Origin: Dermatophagoides farinae
Lineage: Eukaryota; Arthropoda; Arachnida; Sarcoptiformes; Pyroglyphidae
NCBI RefSeq assembly: GCF_024713945.1
Contig: NC_134684.1
Location: forward strand, 3,355,001 to 3,419,000
Reading direction: 5' to 3'
Length of the DNA stretch: 64,000 nucleotides
The notes below the pieces were generated by a model. It searched no databases, was not told the DNA's origin, and worked only from the letters and a program-made list of their open reading frames with translations. The position numbers and the translations under genes were made by a program. Of the stretch, positions 55,434-64,000 are shown in pieces. Numbering within the stretch: the stretch's first letter is position 1; the number at the start of each line of letters is the position of its first letter.

Positions 55434-55676
55434 GATCTGATTGATGAACAAAATTAAAATACAACAATTTCAAAAAAAAAAAAATGTAACGAGAATAACT
55501 TTTCTTTGGATTTGGATTTTTGGAAAATTGGCCAAACAATTTTCATGAATGAACAGCTCATAAATGCTGTATTTATATTTATATTCGAGTTACACATGCA
55601 TGCTTTTTTTTGATAAATTAATGAGCATGAGTTCTCCATAATATATATTCAGATATATTGATTTGATGATAACTTG
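55434..55676. promoter_or_regulatory. Probable bidirectional promoter of GCLM and METTL10
   Basis: A 243-bp gap between two divergent start codons must contain both 5' UTRs and core promoters. It is AT-rich with no convincing TATA box, and has a short block TTGGCCAAACAATTTTC around 55528-55544. The shared-promoter role is inferred from geometry. Confidence 0.5.
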
Positions 55677-56492
55677 ATGATTTGTTCAATGAAAATGACT
55701 GCCAATGATAATGATGAATTTATCAATGAATCTGAACTTGGTACCAAACAATTTTGGGATCGATTTTATGATGAAGAATTAATCAATTTTAACGATTTGG
55801 GTGATTCAGGTGAAACGTGGTTCGGCACACGAAATACACGTAAAATTATTGATTGGGTGAACGAAAATCATGTCAAAAATGGTATCTATTGAATTTATGG
55901 GCCTTTTTTCAAATTCAAATTACAAACACCATTTCTGTTCCATATAGATGCTATCTGTGATATTGGCTGCGGTAATGGCTATGTATTGGCTCAATTGGCT
56001 CAACGAAATTTCACCAATCTTTATGGGCTAGATTATTCAGAAAAAGCTATTGAATTTTGTCAAAAACAATACAATCAATTCAATATTCATTTCAATGTGG
56101 TGGATATCTTGAATGATAATTTCCAAAATGATCAAAAATTCGATGCCATCATCGATAAAGGCACATATGATGCTATATGTTTAATGCCCGATGCTGATAT
56201 TCATGAAAATAGAAAAAGATATCTAAAATTCTTAATCAATAATCTCAAGAATAATGGCCATTTTATTATAGTTACATGTAATTTTACAAAAGAGGAAATA
56301 TTTAAATTTCTATCAATATCAAACAATGTTCACAACAACATAAATAATGATAATAATAATATTTTAAAAACAGATTATCATTTCATACATGAATTCGATA
56401 CACCAACATTATCGTTTGGTGGTCATGTTGGAAAACTGATTACTGGATTAATATTTTGTAAAAAAAACACAATAAAAATCAATCCCAATTGA
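55677..56492 (+). CDS. EEF1AKMT2: EEF1AKMT2 (METTL10)-type eEF1A lysine methyltransferase
   Basis: This seven-beta-strand methyltransferase transfers methyl groups from S-adenosylmethionine to a lysine of elongation factor eEF1A. Two exons (55677-55881 and 55948-56492, 66-nt intron, phase 1) give about 249 residues. Family marks are the N-terminal GTKQFWDRFYDEELINF and GDSGETWFG, SAM-binding motif I CDIGCGNGYVL, the acidic post-I motif GLDYSEKAI, the catalytic-region DKGTYDAICLMPD, VTCNFTKEE (in place of the canonical NWT) and FGGHVGK near the end. The first in-frame ATG is used; a second Met four codons later is possible. An AATAAA at 56471-56476 lies inside the coding end, and the last 14 bp overlap the coding end of the PDZ gene on the other strand. 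Confidence 0.93.
56262..56267 (-). terminator. Candidate poly(A) signal of the PDZ gene
   Basis: The nearest AATAAA on the minus strand is about 215 nt past the PDZ-gene stop, within the METTL10 second exon. If it is used, the PDZ 3' UTR would be antisense to METTL10 coding sequence. Confidence 0.35.
56471..56476 (+). terminator. Candidate poly(A) signal of METTL10 inside its own coding end
   Basis: AATAAA starts 19 nt before the METTL10 stop codon (56490-56492). Cleavage 10-30 nt downstream would fall at or just past the stop, giving almost no 3' UTR. No other AATAAA was noticed in the following 100 nt. Confidence 0.4.
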
Positions 56493-57823
56493 TTGTTTTC
56501 CTTATGGTAAATACAGACAATGTTGGACTATTTCTTATGACATCAAGTGCCCATTTATATGGTACACATTCAATATTTGTATCATTAATGGCTACAATTT
56601 CATCACCAATATTTATCTGTCCAGTACGATGAACTGGACCATCAGGAACAATATTATTGACATATATACCTGGATCACCTTCCCTAGTTGGATTATCCAG
56701 GCCACCAATCAAACTGAAACCGAATCCATTTATATCTCGAATCATTTCCACTTTAATACAATCATTATATCCTTTTCCAATTCGTTGCCTATCGAATAAT
56801 ATTTCTTCAAAATTTGTCTGTCGATCACTACCGATCAATAATGCATCATCTTCATTTGCTTCTTCAATCTGTTCATAAATATCCGATGAATCAATGAATT
56901 TTCTTCGTTTTATATGAAAATGTATATATTGACCAGCATTTAAAATGATGTTTACCGCTTCTTTATGTGTAACATTTTCCAATGATTCTCCATTCACTTT
57001 GGCAATAACATCGCCTTTGTTTATAATGTAAATAATGAATTTATTTTTTTTTTTTTTTTTTAAATAAATTAGAATAAAAATTAATTGAAATTAAAAGAAA
57101 AAAATTATTCATTTTTTTTTTACCTAATTGTATACGGCCATCACGTGCTACGGCACCGGCACCTAATATACGTGAAATATAAACATCCTGAAAACCGGCA
57201 TGATTAGGTGAATCAATACCACCACGAATACTGATGCCAAGACCACATTCACTTAGGTCCAGATAGATATCAATATATTGCCATTCAAAATTTGCATTTC
57301 GTATTATCATTTCTTGTGATTGTCTTGTTTGTGACCGATATGGTAATGATGATGAATTAATTGTATTACCCATTAATTGTGATGATATTTTTTTCCGTTG
57401 ATTATCATTGAATTCAATAGATTTTAATTCATTTTTATTGATTTGATTTCGTTGTTGCAAGTAGCTGTATTTATCATCATCAACATCATCATCATCATCA
57501 TCGACGACGCCATCATTATTATTTAGCACATCTCTTACATTGATATTACTTTTATTTTTTATACATGATTTACTTAACTGTAACCACGGATCATCGTCAT
57601 CATCATCGTCGTCGTCGTCATCATTATCATAGTTGACTATATTGTTACCGTAACTACAGTTACGATGATGATCTTGATCTGAAACCAGCCGATATTGATG
57701 TATGTATTGTGATTGCTGTTGTTGTTGTTGTTGTTGTTGTTGTTGTCGTTGATCATATTTGTTTAAACGATAATAGTAATTAGGCGTCATTTTACTGTCT
57801 AATATAGTAAATATATGTGTCAT
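56479..57823 (-). CDS. Two-PDZ-domain scaffold protein (DLG-like PDZ domains)
   Basis: PDZ domains bind C-terminal tails of membrane proteins and assemble complexes at junctions and synapses. Two exons (57124-57823 and 56479-57014, 109-nt intron, phase 1) give up to 411 residues. PDZ1 is at about residues 182-268 (loop GLGISIRGG, then DGRIQLGDVIAKVNG and THKEAVNIIL, ending HFHIKRRK). PDZ2 is at about 319-408 (loop GFGFSLIGG, then GQINIGDEIVAIND). Both most resemble the PDZ1/2 pair of DLG-type proteins, but no SH3, guanylate kinase or L27 domain is present. The N-terminal 180 residues are low complexity, with an 11-residue Gln run, two Asp runs and Asn-rich parts. The ATG at 57823 is the first; Met-12 is an alternative, because a TATATTAG acceptor-like sequence lies between the two. 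Orthology is unresolved. The 3' coding end overlaps METTL10. Confidence 0.85.
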
Positions 57824-58916
57824 GTATGGCTTTGTTTGTTGTATATGAAAAAAAAAATCATTTTTTTTATCGATTTTATCGATAGATTTATATTAAACAC
57901 ACACAGCTTAATGGAAAGTTTGTTGATCAAGTATCACAAGATACTATATAATAGCCAAAATATCAATAATTTTGGTTACCATCAAAATTAAACGTCTTCT
58001 TCATACCTGAATATGTTTATGAACGGAAAAAAATATGTTGTTCATCATTTATAAACACCAGCTATTAACCAGATGTTTTATCGATTATGGAAAAAGATTG
58101 ATGGAAAATGTTGATTTCAATCACTAGTGATTGATTGATTGATTGATTTTTTAGTGGATAATTTTTAGTTAAAAATGATGTCACCGAAATAGTGTCGAAG
58201 GTTTTTTTTTATTATCATGATACATCAAATTGATGGCATAGTCAATTTCGTAGTGTGTGTGTGTGTTGTTACGAGAAAATTGGATACTATTACTTCGTTG
58301 GAAAAAAAATTAATAACCATCAACACCAGGAATCATTCAACCATATTGTTCATAGTCGAATGATTATATAGAAGATAAATGACATTTCAATCAGTTGATC
58401 ATTGCAATTTTGTTTTTTTCATTTTTTTCATATTTCAAATTCATTTCATCGACAATTCAATCACAGTAACTGTGGCTGATTCGAATAATGAAATTCCTTA
58501 TTATTATTACATATACTACTACTAAGAAAAACTCTCACACAAATTAATCTCTTCTTCTGTTTGTCATCATCATCATCATCATTTATCCGTGACCATGAAA
58601 AAAAAGGTCTAAAGTTCATCAACAAAAGTAAATTTTGTGAATTACAAAAATTAGCCTTTTTCGACTATTTCGAATGATAAGATGGGAATAATGTTGGTCT
58701 ATTAGTCATTTGAAATTGAGTACACAGCTCTCTCTCTCTCTATGCCAATGGCTCATAGATTTTCATTTAAAATTCAATTTAATCAATCAATTTCCATATT
58801 TATATAGATTATTAATTATTAATTAGAAAAAAAATTTTTTATAATAAAAACAATTTGAAAAAAACACTAAAATCATGGTGGTGATGTGTGCAAACTTTCA
58901 CTTTTTTTTCTTTGTT
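57824..58916. other. Intergenic region between the PDZ gene and GPCPD1
   Basis: About 1.1 kb with the PDZ-gene promoter at its left and the GPCPD1 3' UTR at its right. It holds short TTGA and (GATT)n runs near 58126-58147, a GT tract near 58252-58266, a CT run near 58730-58741 and an ATC tract near 58565-58581. No gene was recognised. Confidence 0.6.
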
Positions 58917-61237
58917 TTAATTAAAATTCAACGATATTGGTGGTGACACTTCACAATTTGGATTTTCATGACTTTCCGGTTTGGCAATCAATAAATCGAT
59001 TCTGAAATAAAAAGATTTGGTATTTAAATTGGAAGGAATCAATAAAAAAAATGAAAAACTTACTTATCATAGATGGCACCATCGATTCCTTCTTTTTTAA
59101 GATTCTTAATCAATTCACGATCATTTAGATCATCACCCCAACAGAATAGTACCAATGATTTAGATTTAACAAAACGTATTAATGTTGAATTTTTGATTAT
59201 GTCTTCAGCATGTACAGCAACACCATATAAATCCATACATAATGCCAGATAGGCTGCCATTTCAATAGAATGATTCAATGGATTATGATATTTCATCCAT
59301 TTAGTGCTTAAACCCTGAGTTAGAAACAGTACCGGATAACGGTCTTGTTTTAATTTTACCCTTAAAAAAAATTCCAATGAAATTAAATGAACAAAATAAA
59401 AACGTGAGTTTGAAAACTTACATTGAACAAATTTCCGGATGAAATGATGATATGATAATTTTTCGATCATCAGCATATAGAAACAAATCCTGTAATATTA
59501 GATCAACATATTCATTTAGGTCATGTGATTTTTCCGCTTCCCAATCACCATTCTAATTCATTTTTTTTATCAAAGGAAATGTGAAATCTATTAGTACCAG
59601 AAAAAATAGCAATGAAATCAATTCAAAATCAATGATTTACAATTTTTTTCTGTGGATATTTTATTTCCACATTGAAACCACAATTTGCTTCCACTGATTT
59701 CAATACCGTTTGTAGACTTGCAAATGGTAGACCATGTGGACTGTCAACATCACCATCAAAATCATAACATTCTTTTCCATGTCGTTGTAATGGTCGTAAT
59801 TTAAGTTTTTGTAACTGTTCATAGGTTAAATCTTTGATGTTCATCTGAAAATTTTCAGGCATATGATCTTTCTACATATACATATAGAATATAACAAAAA
59901 AAAAAAAAAAAACTTTCAGACAATGGAATGTCTAGAATCGACTTAATGGACATAAGACTTGCCTGTTGCAAAACAATATTCACATTGAAATCATGATAAA
60001 CGATCGGTATTTTATCCTTGGTCAATTGTACATCCAATTCGACCATATCAGCGCCCTAGTTGAGTAAAAAAACAATTTGTCATTCAATGATTTTAAAAAT
60101 GACTACTATTATTTTTACTACCTTTTTGAATGCAAAATTAAACGAATCAATAGTGTTTTCCAACACTTTTTCACAGCTATCTATACGACGAGCACAGCCA
60201 GCACCACGATGGCCAATATCGTAACCATTCTTTTTCAATTGCCAGCTTTTTATATTTCGAGTCTTTGATTTCCATTTTATTGGTTCCATTGCCATGCCAT
60301 TGTATGGTTTCGTAATGAAATATTCAGCTTCGAAATTTCGAATAAAATTTCAAATTGCAAAAACGGAAGATGATTGTGAATTCGTTGACAAATATACCTT
60401 TGAAGTGGGCAATAATTTTGCCCATTTTCGATGTAATAGGAACGGTAAAAATTCCGCTACTTTCACTGGCATTCACCGGATAGATATAACCGAAAGCAAT
60501 TTTATTGAAACTAACATCATGGCCAATATCGTTGCTATCATTATTGTTGTTTGTTTCCATTTTTTGAAATAAATCCACTCGTATACCCTGTGTATTGATA
60601 TTGGAGATTAATTCAAAAATTTTGAAATTCATTACAAACAAACAAAAAAAAAAAATTTTCAACTTACAATATTGCCACTCAAAGGAATCTTGCAACGTAC
60701 GATAATAAATTCATTCGTTTGCATTGAACGTCCAAATAGATTTTGATTTTGAAATTTATATTCCAAATCATTCATGGCGGCCACATCAAATGGATATTGA
60801 TCTATACCATCATGATGATTAAAATCATCATCTTGTGCCGTATCGAATGTTTCATCAATGGAATCCATTGCGAAGCCACTGAATTTACAATAGATTTTTG
60901 TTTGTGAAAATCGTTTTGATATTATTTCAATTGAATTGTAAAGCATAATATGTAAAGCCATTTCCCGTTCGGATAATGATGTGCCTGTTTTTTTCCAAAA
61001 ATAAAAAATAAAAATATGGATTTGAAAAATTACTCAAAAAAAAAATAAAAATCAACTTTTCAACTCAATTCACCACTTACAACTTGAATCATTTGAAATG
61101 GTGCTTGTATTTGATGAAATTGATGAACACGATGATGATAATGCATCATGATGAATTGATGCAAACGATTCATCCGATGTTGGTGATGTTTGAGCAAATG
61201 GAATTGGCGATTTTGTTGAATTAATTGTCATAGACAT
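58917..61237 (-). CDS. GPCPD1: Glycerophosphocholine phosphodiesterase GPCPD1 (GDE5)
   Basis: The enzyme hydrolyses glycerophosphocholine to choline and glycerol-3-phosphate in the cytosol. Nine exons: 61081-61237, 60668-60984, 60398-60587, 60122-60327, 59963-60055, 59641-59871, 59422-59552, 59064-59360 and 58917-59001. All phases agree, giving 568 residues. The GDPD catalytic domain shows IGHRGAG, LENTIDSF, GADMVELDVQLTKD and PIVYHDF, which carry the expected His-Arg, Glu-Asn, Glu-x-Asp and His active-site residues. FNVEIKYP, YPVLFLTQG, VHAEDII, FCWGDD and GIDGAIYDK follow. The intron after exon 5 has a GC donor (CAG|GCAAGT). The N-terminal CBM20 starch-binding-type domain of vertebrate GPCPD1 is absent; a Ser/Thr-rich exon takes its place. 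An upstream in-frame ATG at about 61324 (MILFTIKQF) could add 29 residues. Confidence 0.93.
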
Positions 61238-63288
61238 TTTCTTGATCAAAAATGACGTTGTTGACGATATAAATGTTCGAAATCGATTAATCGGTACAAA
61301 TTGTTTGATAGTGAATAAAATCATATACAAACACTTTTATGTTAAAAAAAAAAAAAATATCAAATCATTCGATTATTATTATTTTGATGCGTTAATCACT
61401 ATCGATAATGATCAATCATCAATGTTCTATGTGTATATAAACAAAAAAAACAATAATAATTAAAGCAGCACATTATTTCCATTGAAAGTTTGACATTTTT
61501 ATATGATGTTAGTGTGTGTGTGTATGTATTAATCGGTCGTTGATTTGTACAATTTTTATCAATAAAATAATAATAACAACAATATAACAACAAACGACAA
61601 AAATAAAATTCTGGAAAAAAAAGTCGAATTTTGAGTAAAATGAGAGAAAAAAATTTGCCTAATTTGATTACTTGTGCAAAGAAACAACAACAACAATGAC
61701 AACAATTAAACGGAACGAACGGAAAAAAAATTGAAATTAAAGGAAACAAAAAAACAGTAATACAGTTAAAATTTCATATTTATATTTATCATTATCGATG
61801 ATGACGATGATGATGATGATAATAATAATTCAATATATTCAGTACATTCGATAATAATAATGATGATGATGATGATGATGATTGTAATTGTTGAACAAGA
61901 TTGATATGATTGTCAGACATGGTTTGTTATGAATATTTTTTTTTTAAAATCATGTGATAATAATAATCGATCGATCGATTGATATCAATAACGAATAGTA
62001 ATTATTGATGATGATGATGATGATGAGTATATAGGAGATTAGAATCGCTGCGAAATTAAATCAAATTCAATCGATTAGCAGGTAAACATGAATTGAATAA
62101 AAACAACAACAACAACAACAACGTATCATGCATGCATGTGTGTATAGTGAGTTTTTTTTTATATATTTTGGTTGTTGTTGTTTACATTGTTCATTACAAA
62201 CCACCACCACCACCACTACCTATTGAAAGTGATGATGAGAATGGCATTTTTGTGTTGTTTTTTAATGAGAAAAAAAAAATGATACATACGTTGCCATGTA
62301 AATGGTGAGATTTTTCATTATATCATTGCCATTGTTACAATCATCAATCAATAAAGTGAATTTTTCAAATTAAATTCAAAACAAACAAACGAACAAACGA
62401 ACGAATGAATGAACGAAAAAAAATCTTGAATTAAAAATTTGAATGTAATAAGGAAAAATAATGGTTTTCCTCATTCATTCAACACCATTGACGTCATCAC
62501 ATCTCATCTCATATTGATGATGATTTTGTTATCGAGGAAAATCCAAATATACAACGCAAATTTGTTCGAGTGAAAAGCGCCAAAACAAAAAAAAAAAATT
62601 ACATTCAATCAAAATAAATCAAATGATGATGATGATGATTTTGTCATGATTATCTCTGTGTTTTTTTTTTTGTTGTTGTTGTCTATGCGATCAGTACATT
62701 CGTGTGATGTTATTTTACAAATTTTTTTTTTCAAGGTCTTTGGAGGTTGCCTGAATTTTGAAGCATTGATGATGATGATGATGATAATGGCAAAAATGAA
62801 TTTGTTGGCTGGAAACAAATAATGTCGTGATGATGATGATGATGATGATGATGGCGGTTACCATGCGAATATTTTTTTGGCTAGTTCTGATTCTGGGGTT
62901 TTTTTCCCATTATCTATATATACTACTTGATGGTATGAAATTAAGAAAAAAAAAGAACAAATCAATTGCTTGCCTATGATCCAAAAAAAACCATTGTGAA
63001 TGAGTGCTAAATATAAAAAAAGTTTTGTTGGCAAGTAGGTAGAAAACCAACATTGAACCAGTTCAAACCGGATTCGCTATATAATATCGAAAGATGTATG
63101 TGATGATGAATTCACCAATAACATTTCGAGAATCATGCTCAGAAGATTTGATTTTAGCTTGCGCATTGAAAATTTCTTTAGATAATAGAATCTAGAATCT
63201 TGCACCGGATTCTTGTGTGGAAAAAATTGATTTTTTTTATTTCTTATTCAAATGATAAAAAAATTTTTTTGGAATTTAATTGATGTTA
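61238..63288. other. Intergenic region, GPCPD1 to Tyr-rich peptide gene
   Basis: About 2 kb of AT-rich DNA with many (GAT)n tracts (61799-61825, 61858-61885, 62005-62029, 62621-62640, 62768-62784, 62826-62853) and GATC and CAA runs. A 43-codon minus-strand ORF at about 61790-61921 is mostly microsatellite. An E2F-like sequence (TTTTGGCGCTTTTC on the minus strand, 62571-62584) stands out as GC-rich. No gene is supported. Confidence 0.55.
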
Positions 63289-63559
63289 TTAAAAATAAGG
63301 TCCATAATTTGGGATGTAAACAATTTTTTCGTATGGACGTTGTTTATAAATACGTTTCGGATAATAGGTTTTAGGCCGATATCCATATATACGACGATAA
63401 TATGTCAGACCATTATGTTGCATCGGTTCATATTGATCAATAATGGCTGGATGATTATAATTGATGAGAAATGGTGTTGTACCATACATAATGTTCAAAT
63501 GTTGCCTGATTCTGGCCTATAAAAACGGCCACAATGACAAACAGAATAGCCAAATTCAT
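63289..63559 (-). pseudogene. Small Tyr-rich probable secreted peptide, reading frame broken once
   Basis: An ATG at 63559 starts MNLAILFVIVAVFIG, a good signal peptide, with a TATA box (TATATAAATA, 63621-63630) about 60 bp upstream. That frame ends after 34 codons. A second frame, offset by one base, runs from about 63520 to the stop at 63289. It encodes about 75 residues rich in Tyr, Pro, Arg and Lys (for example GYRPKTYYPKRIYKQRPYE), with coding-like codon use. The two join into one secreted basic Tyr-rich protein if one base is lost near GGCC at 63525-63528. Alternatives are that the second frame is an exon after the acceptor-like TTTTTATAG, with its first exon elsewhere, or a true pseudogene. 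The composition recalls cuticle or matrix peptides; I do not recognise the family. Confidence 0.5.
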
Positions 63560-64000
63560 GATGGTTGCAGTGAATAAATTCGTTGTAATGATTCCGACGC
63601 ACATTGAAGAACATTCAAGCTATTTATATATCATTTTCAGTGGTGAAAAAGTAAATTTTTATGTCACCATGATTTATTTCTGTAATTTCTGATCTCCAAA
63701 AAAAAAAAAAAAAATTCCGATCACAATTTATTTTGAAGAATTTTTCATTTTTCAGAATCCAGATTTTGAGCAAATTAATTAGTTGAAGAATTCAACAGAA
63801 ACCTCATCATATGACATCTTCTGTTCTTAATTCAATGCTCAAGGCGATCATTTAAATTTATTTCAAGTACAATCTTTATTTCTTGATCGAAACAAAAAAA
63901 AATAATGATGACCATTTCTAATCTGTTTATTTATAGGTATAGTAGCATAAATTAAAGTGAATATTCGACGTAATGTTTGTCATGGAAAGAAATTAAAAAA
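63560..64000. promoter_or_regulatory. Upstream region of the Tyr-rich peptide gene
   Basis: It holds a clear TATA box on the minus strand (TATATAAATA at 63621-63630), about 60 bp before the start codon and properly placed for a short 5' UTR. The rest, out to the window edge, is AT-rich with a 17-nt A tract near 63697-63713. No coding sequence was recognised. Confidence 0.5.

Noticed and set aside
55434-55676. Antioxidant response element in the GCLM promoter
   Set aside because: I searched by eye for TGACnnnGC on both strands and saw no convincing match.
61790-61921. 43-codon minus-strand ORF starting MSDNHINLVQQLQ
   Set aside because: The start context is acceptable, but most of the ORF is ATC/GAT microsatellite (poly-S, poly-H), with no homology.

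Overview
The window looks like nuclear DNA of a small arthropod, most likely an acariform (astigmatid) mite such as Dermatophagoides or a relative. It is very AT-rich and packed with short A/T runs and tri- and tetranucleotide microsatellites. Its coding genes have mostly 60-110 nt introns, and every recognised product is a typical metazoan protein. The species assignment is an inference from sequence style; no diagnostic marker gene is present.

Layout. Positions 1-18051 hold no gene I can support. By position this stretch is probably the large first intron of an RBM24/RBM38-type RNA-binding protein gene, whose first coding exon is at 18052-19452 on the minus strand. Positions 19453-44773 are about 25 kb without a supported gene. 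They contain microsatellites plus a few non-repetitive islands, including two perfect palindromes carrying CArG-type motifs. From 44.8 to 61.2 kb the sequence becomes gene-dense: adenylyl cyclase-associated protein CAP (-), junctophilin (+), a DM9-domain protein (+), glutamate-cysteine ligase modifier subunit GCLM (-), an EEF1AKMT2/METTL10-type eEF1A lysine methyltransferase (+), a two-PDZ protein (-) and glycerophosphocholine phosphodiesterase GPCPD1 (-). Near the right edge (63.3-63.6 kb, -) is a small tyrosine-rich, probably secreted peptide gene whose reading frame is broken once.

How the genes relate. They are unrelated housekeeping or tissue genes, not an operon. CAP handles actin turnover, junctophilin joins plasma membrane to ER/SR, GCLM supports glutathione synthesis, METTL10 methylates translation factor eEF1A, GPCPD1 breaks down glycerophosphocholine, and RBM24/38 proteins control muscle mRNA splicing and stability. 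Packing is tight: GCLM and METTL10 are divergent with 243 bp between start codons, and METTL10 and the PDZ gene converge with 14 bp of overlapping coding sequence.

No novel defence, mobile or biosynthetic system was found. The most notable observations are a roughly 415-residue low-complexity extension in front of the RBM24/38 RRM, a one-base frame break in CAP that splice phase and homology both require to be corrected, two CAG|GCAAGT (GC-AG) introns, the overlapping METTL10/PDZ 3' ends, a GPCPD1 lacking its usual N-terminal CBM20 domain, a CArG-box palindrome upstream of the RBM gene, a CTCF-like site between CAP and junctophilin, and a near-perfect hairpin at 5.9 kb.
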